Assembly (NCBI RefSeq): GCF_000006565.2
Contig: NC_031476.1
Coordinates: forward strand, 5,641,900 to 5,705,899
Source of the DNA: Toxoplasma gondii ME49
Lineage: Eukaryota; Apicomplexa; Conoidasida; Eucoccidiorida; Sarcocystidae
Length of the DNA: 64,000 bases
Direction of reading: 5' to 3'
The position numbers were made by a program, and so were the translations under genes. Shown in pieces: positions 37,601 to 49,032 of this stretch. Within the stretch, counting starts at the first letter, position 1. Each line of letters begins with the position of its first letter. Below the pieces are notes generated by a model, which saw nothing but the letters and a program-made list of their open reading frames with translations, was not told the DNA's origin and searched no databases.

Positions 37601-39499
37601 ATACTGTAGTACGTCATCCAGCGCAGCTGTAATGCCGTCCGACGTACAACCTAGTTTGGAACACTGTTGTCCGGTGTAGGGGGAGGGGCACATACACCAG
37701 GTGTGTTATCGACATTAGGAGTCCACAATACAACAACACCAACGTGTGCCATGGGGGATCTTCCGGTAAAAACCGTCCATACCTAACTAGCTGCTGTGCG
37801 TTTTATACCTTACTAGCGTGGTACTCTGCAACTCTCCTTTCTTTACTCAAGAACAGTCAATGACTTAGTGTAGACCGATCCACCGCAACTGCTGGCATCG
37901 CGTTCTGCGTACATGCGCACTCCGACCTACGAGCGAGGACGCGGTGGTCAGTGGTCTGGTGAGGCCACAGGCTCTGCGAAATTCAGTTTGCTCTTAACTC
38001 CTGTCGAGTGACACTCACAACGTACCACAAAGACGTGGCACACACAATTCTCTAAGTAGTGGGCCATGTGGACGTAGAAAACCAGTATGTACCTTTCAGT
38101 GGCCTTCGTCACAAACAAGCCCTATGGCTCAACCGATGCCGTCATCCGGAGCAATGTCCACTGCGAGGTCCCCAACTCTCTACCTCCAAACAAGCCTTGC
38201 GTGAGTCCCGTAAGCACACAGTAATATCCGCCCACCTCCTCAATTTCTTATGGACGGACCCTGCCACGTAACTGCGTTTTTCACCATTGCTCCCACCGAT
38301 TGTCGTTTGAGGGGCAATCGACTTGCGTTTGGTTAATCCGTTAGCAAACAGAAATGGGGCTGCACACCAAAAGCAATACACGTACCACAGCGGCAACGCC
38401 GCCCAGATCTTTCGTCGGAGTTTCTGCCACTGGAAGGGGAAGTTCTGCGAGCCCGTCTCTCAGTGGTGGAAAAGGGACGCGACTGTGGAGCGTGCTTGCC
38501 GGAGATGCTGGGTAAGCAAAGCTGCAACGCTGCACCGTTTGCGTCTCCTCACAGCACTGGACACACCGGTGCGACAAAACGCGTAGATAAGACCCGTGAG
38601 GCTGCGCGAGGCCGATGCGATCGACTGCCGTGTTCCCCGAAAGTCTTATGATGCTGCTTAGAAGGGATGTCGCTGCTTCCACTTTGTGTCGTTGAATTAC
38701 CAATTTGTGGCGTTTTTTAGTCCACTGTACATTCCAGTGGGCACCATACGCAATTCTGAGACTGACTGAGGAGAGACAGCAACCGGTGGTTGGTACGCCG
38801 AACTCTCGGCGCCAGTTCGATTCATCCGTCGGCTGACGGCACTGACAACCTGAGATAGCTGGAGAGTACTCACGCCGCTTTTTCCTCTGGTAAGGATCTC
38901 CAGAGTGCAGATGGGAGAGAATTGCTTTCGAGGAGTCAATTCCACTTCTGTTTTATATCATCACCTGGAGGGGCAGGCGCGTGCATCAACGGTAGTCACA
39001 AATGGGACTTCGCCGCTCCGCGGCGTCGAAGCGTCGACACGCAGAAAGGGGGGGGTGTGCCGTGAAGTATTTCGCACGGACACGTTGAATGAGGGTTTTC
39101 TCCAGAAAGATATCATAATGAGAAAACAGCGGCTCTTTCAGTGTAAAAGTTTGAACAAGCAGAGTGTACCGACGACTCGTAGCGGTTGCTGCCGGCCGCC
39201 TAATGGAATTCCAAGTCCTGAGTTCCCGGGACACTGCGAAAAAAACAGGACACTTCTTTTCGAATCACATCTGTCGGCTCTCCAGAGTTGCCAATCAAGA
39301 GTTATCAGTCTCTGTATCCGGTAAGGAAGTCCATTTTTTGCCTTCCCCCCCCCCTCGTCTCGCGTTTGGACAAAGTACGGGAGCCGCTCTTTGGTAGAGG
39401 CGGGCCGGAGGAAATTTGCTGGTTGTTCTGTGATCATGCGTTCATGCTTGCAGATTGTCATCGGCTCTCTTCAGCAGCTCCTTCCTTCTTGTCTTCGAA
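34653..39499. other. 4.8-kb apparently gene-free stretch
   Basis: Open frames are all shorter than about 140 codons, without motifs or family resemblance, and the base composition is more AT-rich than the flanks. It includes the 3' flank of the FCP1-like gene and the promoter of the secreted protein gene. An acceptor-like CTTGCAG at 39453 just before the next coding start suggests a 5'-UTR intron. I see no RNA gene or transposon. Confidence 0.5.
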
Positions 39500-42097
39500 A
39501 TGCGACCGTTACGTGTGGCCGTTGCCCTGTTCTGGGCAATGGTTGCGGTGGTGGGGTTTTGGGCTTCGCCGGATAGCCGCTTGACCGTGCGAGGTCCACA
39601 GTTTGCAGACGCGGCGACACGGGGAGTTGTGAAATCTTTGAAACGAGCAATGAACCAGGGCTGGCGCAATGGAGCCCACAGCATTTGCGCGATCCTCGGC
39701 TGTGACTACGAGCATGTCAAAGCGCATCTAACGCATAAGCCCACTTTCTTCCATTCATTCAAGGCAGTGTGCGCTCAGTTGGACGAGTTCGAGGAGGAGG
39801 TTACACACGCCAAGATGCGAGAGGAAGACTTGACCCCGAGCCAGAGAGAGTACCGCTGGCTCCTCCTTTCGAAGGGGGCCGCCTTGATCAACGATGCTCT
39901 GGGAACGCAGTTCGAAGTGCCGGCTTCCTACGTTCCTCACAACGCGAAGAACCGCCACTACATACCTGGCCAGCGCGGGGAGGGAGACGAGAAGGAGAAG
40001 TTGAAGACCCGAATGAGGGGACTGCAGGTGGTTGTCCCGCTTCCAACCCTCGAGGAGATTCAAAAGGACGGGATGGACCGCCTTGCGGCCGTAAGGGAGA
40101 AACACATGGCCCAAATCAAGGAGCTGGAGGATGCTCGTCATCGAAAGTTCTTGCTGCTTCAGGAGGAACACGACCGCCAGACAGACCAGCTGGTTTCTGA
40201 ACTTAGACTGAAGCACACCGAAGAGATGGACACAATTCGTCGCGAGCTGGCTGAGGAGAGGCGCCTCTTCGAGCAGAGCGTGAAGGTGTGGGACGCAGTC
40301 AACCGCCTGCTCACTGACGCTCACGTCGGTATCGAGACGCTGACCGACCGTGTCCACACGATGAGTCAGCATGTGTTCAAGTTGAACGTGTTCTATGAGA
40401 AGCTGCACTCGTTCCAACAGACGGCGAAGGAAAATCCGACTGGCGCTGCGCCGTACTCTGCCCTTTCCTACGCTTTCCAGAGTGAAGCGGCTGTTGACCA
40501 GGCGATGCACCAGATTGTCGCGATCTACCAAGAAGCGTCCGCAGGCGTCGCCCGAGTTCAGGAGATTTTGAATCAGGCCGATGGGGTCATGGCGACGGCT
40601 CCGACAAGAGACGACGCCGCGTGGTTTCAGCAACGCCAGCGCGGCTACAAAGACCGGCTGGAGAGCTTCGTCAACCTTCTCTCCGACCTGTCAGTGCGAC
40701 TGGAGGACTACATGCAGACCGCTGAGGAGCGAAAACTCGTGACGCTGTTCCTCGGAGACGAGGTCCGCACGCAAATCTTGGCTCTGCTTCAGGAGCGGAC
40801 CACTGAGTGGTCGACGCGCCTCGCGACATTGCGCGAACGCACGCAAGGCATCGAGACTGCGGCCAACAAGTTCTTCGAGAGCAGCACCCAGCTGGATCGG
40901 ACGACAGGCGAGGTTGTGAGTGCAGTTCTGCAGAACCCTGAGGCATTCCTTGTCCAGGTTTCCACGTACGCGACGGAGTCTGGCACCCTTCGCTCGGCGG
41001 CCGGCGTCATCGAAGAAGACTTGAAGGCCGTGGTCAAGGCGTTGCAAGACTTGGGAAGAGAGATGACTGGACTGACGGAAGGCGTAGCTTCTGCGCAACT
41101 CCCTCCTGCTGTCTTGGACTTCCTCGGACTACCCGGGCTCTTCAATGCCCTCCAGGTCGACATGCAAGTGAAGGCGAAGGGCCAGCAACTGTTGCAACTC
41201 ATCAAGGGCCGTTTGAGCCAAACTGGCGAGATAACGCGAAAACTGGAGATGTTGAAGAGCGAGGTGAAGAACATCAGGAGCCCCGCGGTGCGTGAACAGG
41301 CGGAATGGGCACTCACCGAGGCGTCGACAAAGCTCCAAGATGTATTGCGGACCAAGGCTGAAGTGGAGCTGGAGATCCAGCAGATCAATCTCCAGCTGCA
41401 GCAGGTCCAAGGCACCGTTACTCAACTTGACCAGAGAATCGCTCACGAGCGCGTGGTGGCACAGCGAGCAGCGGCCGGCGGCTCCGCCGCTGCAGGGTTG
41501 CGCGGAGGTTCGCTTGCGCTTGGCGGCAGCGCTACCGGTTCTATGGTGGGACTCGGAGGCTCCGTGAGCGGACTTGGCACAGATTCTCGAGCTGCTATCG
41601 CGGATTTGGAGCAGAAGCGACAGAATGAGAAGGAAAAGATTCAAGAGCTGCGCCACAATCTGTCCTCGAAGCAACGTGAAAGCGTCAGCCTAGACAACGA
41701 AGCCCGGCGCCTGGAGGTGGAAGTAGCAAACAAACAGCGTGAACTGGCGGAGGAGCAACAGAGAGTACTGCGCGTGGCGACTCTGGCTCAGGCGCTAACA
41801 ACTGGTGCATCCCCAAGTATTGGAATGTCAATGGCAAGCATGCGTGGAGGGCTTGGCTTGACTGGAGGCTTAGCAGGCAGCTCTGCGGCTCTCATGACAC
41901 AAGGGATCATGGGTTCCAGAGCGGCGGGTCTGTTGGGAGGAAGCACGGCTGGACTTGCGGGAGCAAGCATGGGTGGACTTGCAGGAGGAAGCATGGGTGG
42001 ACTCGGAGGTGCAGGTATGGGCGGCTATGGAGGCGGAAGCATGGGTGGTCTTGGAGGCAGAAGCACGGACGGACAGTTGGGAAGAGGGACACGTTAA
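39500..42097 (+). CDS. secreted coiled-coil protein with Gly/Met-rich C terminus
   Basis: A single exon encodes 865 residues. The ATG at 39500 begins a clear signal peptide (MRPLRVAVALFWAMVAVVGF) with a likely cut near residue 23-28, so the product enters the secretory pathway. After a globular part to about residue 170, there are long charged heptad stretches (about 185-275 and 600-670, then 695-760: LEQKRQNEKEKIQELRHN). Between them lies a Gly/Ala/Ser-rich linker, and the last 80 residues are GGSMGGLGG-type repeats rich in Gly, Met and Ala. No transmembrane helix is seen after the signal peptide. Only about three cysteines occur in the mature part. Family is not recognised; rhoptry, dense-granule or pellicle location would each be compatible, but nothing in the sequence decides. 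The antisense frame at 40633-39755 is a shadow of the heptad codons. Confidence 0.88.
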   Translation: MRPLRVAVALFWAMVAVVGFWASPDSRLTVRGPQFADAATRGVVKSLKRAMNQGWRNGAHSICAILGCDYEHVKAHLTHKPTFFHSFKAVCAQLDEFEEEVTHAKMREEDLTPSQREYRWLLLSKGAALINDALGTQFEVPASYVPHNAKNRHYIPGQRGEGDEKEKLKTRMRGLQVVVPLPTLEEIQKDGMDRLAAVREKHMAQIKELEDARHRKFLLLQEEHDRQTDQLVSELRLKHTEEMDTIRRELAEERRLFEQSVKVWDAVNRLLTDAHVGIETLTDRVHTMSQHVFKLNVFYEKLHSFQQTAKENPTGAAPYSALSYAFQSEAAVDQAMHQIVAIYQEASAGVARVQEILNQADGVMATAPTRDDAAWFQQRQRGYKDRLESFVNLLSDLSVRLEDYMQTAEERKLVTLFLGDEVRTQILALLQERTTEWSTRLATLRERTQGIETAANKFFESSTQLDRTTGEVVSAVLQNPEAFLVQVSTYATESGTLRSAAGVIEEDLKAVVKALQDLGREMTGLTEGVASAQLPPAVLDFLGLPGLFNALQVDMQVKAKGQQLLQLIKGRLSQTGEITRKLEMLKSEVKNIRSPAVREQAEWALTEASTKLQDVLRTKAEVELEIQQINLQLQQVQGTVTQLDQRIAHERVVAQRAAAGGSAAAGLRGGSLALGGSATGSMVGLGGSVSGLGTDSRAAIADLEQKRQNEKEKIQELRHNLSSKQRESVSLDNEARRLEVEVANKQRELAEEQQRVLRVATLAQALTTGASPSIGMSMASMRGGLGLTGGLAGSSAALMTQGIMGSRAAGLLGGSTAGLAGASMGGLAGGSMGGLGGAGMGGYGGGSMGGLGGRSTDGQLGRGTR
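41815..42090 (+). repeat. degenerate Gly-Met-Gly-Gly coding repeat
   Basis: Imperfect units of roughly 24 bases encoding variants of GGSMGGLG / AGASMGGLA end the secreted coiled-coil protein. Units near 41965-42060 are the most alike. Confidence 0.65.
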
Positions 42098-43367
42098 GGG
42101 ACCAGTTGTTTACATGGACGGGCGTCACAAACAGACAGCTCTTCCGAGCGCGCTGCCTGCGACGCGCTGAGGGATACAGCGATAGATGCTCAGTTGGCAT
42201 CGGACAGAAACCCGCAGCTTGTGTATGGGGCGGATGGCGTCCGCCTTTACACATCCGGTTCTCTTCTTAATGGCTCTGCATTAGCCCTTACGACAATTTG
42301 ATACTTAGAAGGCGTTACAGGCGGTCCGTGCACTGTCAGAGGCGGAACCGAAACTAGATTTCTAGAGGCGAATGCTTTCGTAACCGTTTTGGCCGTGCGT
42401 GGAGTAGGCATGGCTTTAGTCTACGGCCACTGCTGTATGATGTGTTCCAGGTGGCAGAAAGGGGACGGGACGGACGAGGGGAAAGTGATGGAGAACATTG
42501 TGAATAGAAATAATCTGGCGACAGGTGCATGCTCTCAAGAACTCGCGGCATTGACGGCATGGCGAACAACCTGCCGAGTGATGATGGCGACGCTCAATTG
42601 ACTGTACGGGCGAGGCGCATGCTGCAGGCTCTCGTCTGTGCATGGGAATCGTGTATGCACACGGCATTTCAACGCTGAATGCACATGCGAAGTTTTTTGT
42701 GAAGCTTCTTGTCTGATGCACATTTTATTAAGGATCTGCAGTGGTGGAATGCTCAGATCGATTTAGAAATGCTTGTTTAACGCTCAACGGGGGATGTGCT
42801 AGTTTTGGCTCCATGAGCACCTCTCTTCTGCCCGGATGAACCCGGATAATGTGGTTGTGTATGCCTGCACAGCACTGCCGCAACTCAATTTACCAGAACT
42901 CGAGCCTTTTGAATACAATGAGCTGGTGCGAATGCCTCTGCAGCGGCGAGTTTAGTGTCGCGAAAGAAGCAAATCCATCCGAAAAGCACCTTTAACGGCC
43001 CGTGCTGACGCGGTTTGTAATTTGCAGTATAAAACAGAACAGGCACAAGACTATTCGCCGATAGACTTCTCGGGAGCTGTAGCACGCGTTTTGAGATCAG
43101 GGAGACAACAGATGTACTTCTTCGAGACTGAGATGTAAAGACTGCCTTGCGGTTTTGCTGCCCATAACAAGCGTCGTTGCTTCTGAAATTGCGACCGACA
43201 CACAAACTTTAGAATCACTGGAGAACGACTGCTTTTCCTACCGGTGCCCGTCCGCCTGTTTGCCTCAGTGGCTGACATTGGGGACTGCTGGCCTAGTGCT
43301 TTTTGCGCCTCGTCGCCTGTGTCTGTCTTTCTCGTCTCTCCAGAGAGGTCGAGCGCCTACCCTCGTA
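42098..43367. other. convergent 3' region between secreted protein and carboxylase genes
   Basis: The two flanking genes converge here, so this stretch should hold both 3' UTRs. Only short frames are seen; no repeat or RNA gene is recognised. Confidence 0.5.
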
Positions 43368-46300
43368 TTACATCCGGAAGACTCCGTAAGCAGGGGGCAA
43401 ATGCTCAGCGCCGAAGGGGCTTGCGGTTTTATATGGATTTTGAAGAGCTACAGCGAGTGCTAAGATCAACACCTTTCGTGTCTGCTGTGGAGTAACAACA
43501 CCGTCATCCCATATTCGAGCAGAAGCATAAATTGCGCTGCTGTGCCGGTCATACATCTCCTGGTATTCGGCTTGTTTCACTTTTCTCTGTTCTTCCCACA
43601 TTTTTTCATCAAGCTCAAAAAGTTTTCCCTTTTCCATCGCTCCCCCCTGACCCTGTGGTTTCACTTTTTGTCTTTTCAGTGCAGCAGCTCGTTCTATATC
43701 TAGAAGCACGCTAACAGCCTGCTTGCCTCCCATGACTGCGATTTTGGCGTTTGGCCATGTGAATAGAAACCGAGGATCATATGCTCTGCCGCACATGCCG
43801 TAGTTCCCAGCACCAAACGAAGCGCCGATTATAAGGGTAAGCTTTGGCAAAGGAAAACACGACACGGCAGTAACTAGCTTCGCACCGTGCTTAGCAATCC
43901 CCGCACGTTCCATCTCGCTCCCAACCATGAAGCCTGTGATGTTCTGCACAAAGAGTAGAGGAAGGCGTCTCTGCGCACAAATCTGAATGAAATGCGCCCC
44001 TTTGAGAGCGCTCTCTGGAAGGAGGACACCATTGTTCGCCATTACTCCGATGGGGTACCCGTTCAGATGGGCAAAGCCGCAAACTAATGTCTCCCCGTAT
44101 AACGGCTTGAACTCGGCCAGGGCCGAGCGGTCTAGGAGACAAGCCAAGAGGCGCTTAATATCTGTCTGTTGGCGGAAGTTGCAGGGTGCTAGGCCATCCA
44201 ACTCTTCCGAAGGAAGGAGAGGGTCGATGTTGCTGGATACAGAAGACGAGCCAAGAAGAAGGGCAGTGACGGAACCGTGTTCTGAAAAAGGCAACCACGA
44301 AACATGGCGAACTAAACACTAAAGGAACTGACCACCTTGGCATCTGGAGGACACAGCTGAAAATGCGGAAAGACTGTAAGACTTTCCAAGATGGGACAGG
44401 GACAACGGAGATAGCTGCATAAACGAAGAGCGACTGTAACAAATGACACATAAAATTTGCCCAGAGTGCATAAGGCATTTGGGTCAACTGCTTTCGTCAC
44501 GAACAAAGAAATTTCCATTCGCTTACACCTTCCCCTACCGTGACGCCAATGAGCCCGCAGGTTGGCACGTTCAGTTGCTCAACAGCGTTCACCAACGGAG
44601 CATCACCTGTATGGTGCCACATTACTTTGTTTTTGACACATGCAAGTGGACGGACAAGTGAAGTAGAAACGACAGGTTAACCAATGCAACATACACTTGG
44701 CTGTTACAGGTGCACCGATAACTAACTTATCAACGTATGGGACTAGTGTGGGGGAGTCGTAGTAATTCCAGTAAATTGCGCTCACACATACTGATTGAGT
44801 AGTGGTGGTAAGACAAGTTGTGTGAACAGCACAACACCTTATTCTCTCGAATACTGACATGAAAGCGGAAGAAATACCGGCATTAAAAAATCCAGCAACC
44901 GAGGCTGAACACGCCCCCTCGCCAAGAGAGACCCTATTGCCATCGGAGGCCCATCTGATCCGTTTTTTGTTCATCACAGTTCAGGCAACGGCTATGCAAA
45001 AGTGAACAAGATCCCTTGGATTTTGTGTGTTCTGCTGCACCATGCCCGTGTTAGGGGATATAGGAGACCTACCGCTGTTGATGAAGCAGGCACTGTTAGA
45101 TGGTTGTACTGGAAGTGAAGCGACGATCCGCCGGGTGAGTTTCAGCGCGTGATTTTCATCTTTTGCATAGTGATCTGCCACTCCAGATATTCTGCAATGC
45201 ATGTCGGCGCCACCGAGCTCCTCGCTCCCGACAATCTCCCCCGTGGCGGCTTTGACCAGGAGGGGACCAGCGAGAAAAATAGTTCCCCTTCCTTTCACAA
45301 TGATCGCTTCGTCTGCCATGGCCGGTACATAGGCACCTCCTGCTGTGCAGCTCCCTAGCACCACTGCGATCTGAGGAATCGACTGAGCGGACATGGTTGC
45401 TTGATTGAAGAAAATGCGGCCAAAATGTAATCTATCAGGGAAGACGTCCTCCTGTCTGGACAGGTTCGCTCCACCACTGTCCACGAGATAGATACAAGGC
45501 AATCGATTCTCTGCTGCAATATCCTGAGCTCGCAGGTGTTTTTTCACCGTTATGGGGAAGTACGCGCCTCCTTTTACTGTGGGATCGTTCGCCACGATCA
45601 TACACAGTCTGCCCGAAACGAGGCCAACCCCTGTGACAAGACCTCCACAAGGCACATTCTCGGTCGGACCGTACAAATCATGACCTGCTAGTTGGGAGAG
45701 TTCGAGAAAAGAACTGCCTGGGTCCAGCAAGCAGTCAATACGAGTTCGCACTGGCATTTTGCCTTGAGCGAACAGGCGTTTCTTCGCGTCTGGTCCCCCA
45801 CCCGAAACGGCTTCTCTAACTGCGGCGTTGAGCTCGTCTACATAGGCAGCCATGCGGGCTTTGTTCTCTTGAACCTGGAAAGGAGAGCTTACCTGACGAA
45901 GCGACGGCCCACTGTAACCGACAGAGTTATGCTTAAGCGGAGAGCAGCTCGTACTGCAAATTTGTGCATCAGTTAACCGAGGGAGGAAACTGAGAGAACA
46001 ACTTCGCGCTTTTCGCTCAGGCTTTTCTGCATACCAAGACGACCTCCTAGACTCCATCGTCCGGCGATGTGGAGATGCCTCTTTCGCAAGTGGAATTTTG
46101 CGCTTGTTAGCTGCTGCTTGTGATTCGCAAGCGTGCCATGCTACCCCTCTCCGGGGCGATCTCGCCACGCTTGAAGTCATTCCATGGGACAGAATACACG
46201 ACCCAGTACCAATGGACTGCCGACATAACACACCTGTTGGAGTGTGGAGGTCGTACCATATACTGGGAGCTGTGGCCGGCTTCGCAAGAGAGGCTGGGTC

Positions 46301-46597
46301 GACGAGTTGCTGGAGCGCCGTGTGAGCGACAGGAAGCCTGTTGTTCCGTACCCAAAGGTTCCGAAAAAAGCCACAATCGAGGACGAGGTCGCCAGTCGTA
46401 GGATGCACAAAGAACGAGCGTCTCACCACATTACCATGGCATCGTGTTGTAGCAGTGCTAACCATCGTTCTGTCGCATACATTGCGTAGAGGGAAGTAAG
46501 ATAGCGGAAAACCTCGACTCGAGAGTTGCGTTCCATGCCGAATGGCAAAGGACGATAAGACTTGAAACGGACTTCGCGATGACACCACAGTTTTCAT
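43368..46597 (-). CDS. MCCC2: methylcrotonyl-CoA carboxylase beta subunit (carboxyltransferase)
   Basis: Two exons, 46597-45073 (donor GTAGGT) and 44281-43368 (acceptor TTTTTCAG, stop TAA), join in phase to give 812 residues. The carboxyltransferase N domain shows [50 protein letters not shown] and [20 protein letters not shown]. The C domain shows [52 protein letters not shown] and the family-typical end GVFRM. This resolves it as methylcrotonyl- rather than propionyl-CoA carboxylase. The enzyme carboxylates 3-methylcrotonyl-CoA in mitochondrial leucine breakdown and needs a separate biotinylated alpha subunit, not present here. The conserved part begins only near residue 250; the Arg/Ser-rich N-terminal region could include a mitochondrial presequence. 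It also holds an 18-base, intron-like in-frame segment at 45892-45875. An unrecognised intron in the extension is possible. Confidence 0.93.
45875..45892 (-). other. 18-base intron-like in-frame segment
   Basis: On the minus strand the coding sequence reads CAG, then GTAAGCTCTCCTTTCCAG, then GTTCAAGAG. The middle 18 bases have a near-perfect donor, a pyrimidine tract and a CAG acceptor, and encode VSSPFQ in frame. It is far shorter than known apicomplexan introns. It sits at the border between the non-conserved N-terminal extension and the conserved carboxylase. Confidence 0.5.
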
Positions 46598-47925
46598 TGC
46601 TCTACTCGTTTCGTGCAGGTAACAAGTGGCAGAAGATTATGAACAGTGGGAAATGATAAGGAAACTGCGATTGCCTTGACGTCGCCACTGGAGTGCTTTG
46701 GTACTGAACGAACCAAGCAAATCTGATTTACCATAGACTCATGGCGCTCAACGGCACGCATGCGCTCGAGCTAGATGACTCGAAAACATCTAGCCAAATG
46801 CGTGTTTTCGGCTGTCTGAAACTATGATATCGTCCACATATTGACTGCGATGAGAACGGACGCACCAAACTATTCAGTACTTTGGACACACCAGGTGTTC
46901 ACCTATCACGGAATGTGTAGTGCCACCGATAGGATAACTTCTGAAACTGAAATGCGTAGACCCCCCTCCCACATAAGACACAGAAGACCGACACCACTAC
47001 GCCACAGGCGAAGATAGCGGTGTCGTCAGGCCAGAACCGCAGCATGCGAGAAAAAGTAAGAATAATATGTAGCTTAAGCCGATTGACGGAAACGGCATTC
47101 GTATGTGAGCAGAGTGTAACAAATCCCGAAGGCATTAAGTTCAGATTTCGAAGCTGTTGCATCTCTGCGCAGGTATCCTCAGAGGCTTCATAGTACTGTT
47201 ATTGGCTAGGCAGTCCCATCATGGAACACTGACAGACTGAGATGTCCAGTATCACACCAAAACAGCTGCGGATCCACGGCCCACGCAAAACAGAACATTT
47301 CGAGGCCAAGAGCTCTGCTGCGTTGGGAACAGAGACACGAAGAGTCAACACTATTGACGAATGAAAGAGCGTGTTCACCTGTGTACGGCTATGAGCAATG
47401 CTCAAAGCTGCCAGCTTTCTTTTTTCTCGTCCCCTCCCGGTCAGACGCTAGTCGTGTAGTGGGATGCATAATCTTCTCCAGTGATGTAGAGGACCGTACT
47501 CTCTCCAATCATATCCATAAACAATCATTCCTGGACCCTTGCACTACATGACACACGCTAACAAGAGAGGGTACCTTATCTGCCAACTTCAGACGACCCA
47601 GAGACTTGATTGCCTTGAGTCCACTACCATCCATTCTACAAGTAACCGATGGAGTTCAGCTTCCGTGTTTCCCACCATACCTTTTACCGCTGCGCTGATT
47701 GCTCTGTTGCACGCGTTCTTTCGAGTAGGACTGCGAACGGTGTGTCTCGCTGCCGGTTCATGAATACGAATAGTAAACGCGTTTCTGCCGTGGTAAGCCT
47801 CTAGCTTAAACGCTTGGATGCGCCCTCTTCTTGATTTACTTTATTTCTCTTTGCTGCCGTGTATCTGTGGGACTGTGTCTCGGTCAGAGTTTGTTGTGCC
47901 TCGAACGTGCTCCCCTCCTTGCTTG
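46598..47925. other. intergenic stretch upstream of the carboxylase gene
   Basis: Only short unrelated frames are seen (up to about 87 codons). It should contain the promoter of the carboxylase gene and the 3' flank of the coiled-coil gene. No element is recognised. Confidence 0.45.
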
Positions 47926-48893
47926 TCACTTTGTCCGGCAAAAAGACGAAGAAAAGTTCCGCTCCTTCGACGTTCTATCCGTAAGTGAAACGCAAAGCCA
48001 GAAATTCGCGGGGCATGCCCTTGCAGAAGCAGGCCAGCATGTCGATTGACTTCTACTTAAGCAGTGACATTCTGTCCACGTCATCGTCGATGAAACACAC
48101 AGATGAAATGCACTGTGTTCTTCACTCTTGGTGCTTCTATCATTCCCGACTTTGTTTTGCGAGAGCAGGCGACAGCCGATATTTTGATGTGGCGTTGCCC
48201 GTATGCTGAACAGATCGAAAACGAAACCCGGGGCTGAGTAACGGAAAAGCAATGCATGCCGGAAAGGCATATCAAGTAGAGAGAGCACGGTAAGCTTGAC
48301 AATTCTAGACAGATTGAAGCTATCAGTGGGTTTCCGCTGCACGATCTGTGGCACATGAATTCCTGAACTGAAAAAAAATCGCGCTGTGTCGCGAATCTGG
48401 ACTGGCATTGCTTCAGCCACGGTGCTTTCCATGGGGGACTTTGTTTTCGTCCATTTGCTGCCGCTGCACAATCCACAGGAGCGGCGCATTCGTGACGGGC
48501 CCGAGTGTACAGATCCCGGAACGCTTCTGCACCTGCCCAGTCTCCTTCCTGGTGTCAACGACACTTTCTTCTTTTCTGGAAAAGTGGGGACCCCCCGCAT
48601 TCTGCTTTCCCTCCTGTGGACCATCAGGACCTGCCACTTCGCTATAATATCGCAGCACACTTCCATTGGCACGCTTTTCTCTGAAGACGCCTCCGTTGGA
48701 ATTGACACATCCGGTGGAGGAAAGCGGCGGCATCCAAGGAGATTTTTGCCGAAGTTCTTGGCTTGCCACCCTGAAGGAGACAGATGAAACAAACGCTGCT
48801 TCGTATGTACTGCGAGCTCGACTACTGGTTTAGGTCTTGAAGGTCTTTGTTGACCGGAACCAAGGTTCGACGGTGCTGGCTCGCTTTCGAGAA
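47926..48893 (-). CDS. possible last exon of the large coiled-coil gene
   Basis: A minus-strand frame is open for about 322 codons from an acceptor-like ACTTCAG at 48894. Its phase fits a GTAGGG donor at 49036-49031, which overlaps the TAG stop of the preceding exon. The predicted sequence is Ser/Pro/Arg-rich (EPAPSNLGSGQQRPSRPKP near the start), with no recognised domain. The intron would be about 140 bases with a weak pyrimidine tract. Other minus frames are also partly open here, so this may equally be 3' UTR. Confidence 0.3.
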
Positions 48894-49032
48894 CACTGAA
48901 GTCCAACGCTTTCAGCTATCTTAAGCAGTCCAGTAGTAGGGTTTCTGGTGTGCAGCAGTTACGCGGAACTTGGCTGTCTGTATCTCACAACTGAAGTCAC
49001 TCTCGCTTCTTTTTTTTTCTCGCAGTCCGTCC

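Noticed and set aside
39755..40633. 292-codon minus-strand frame
   Set aside because: Antisense shadow of the secreted coiled-coil protein, with Leu/His/Arg-rich composition.
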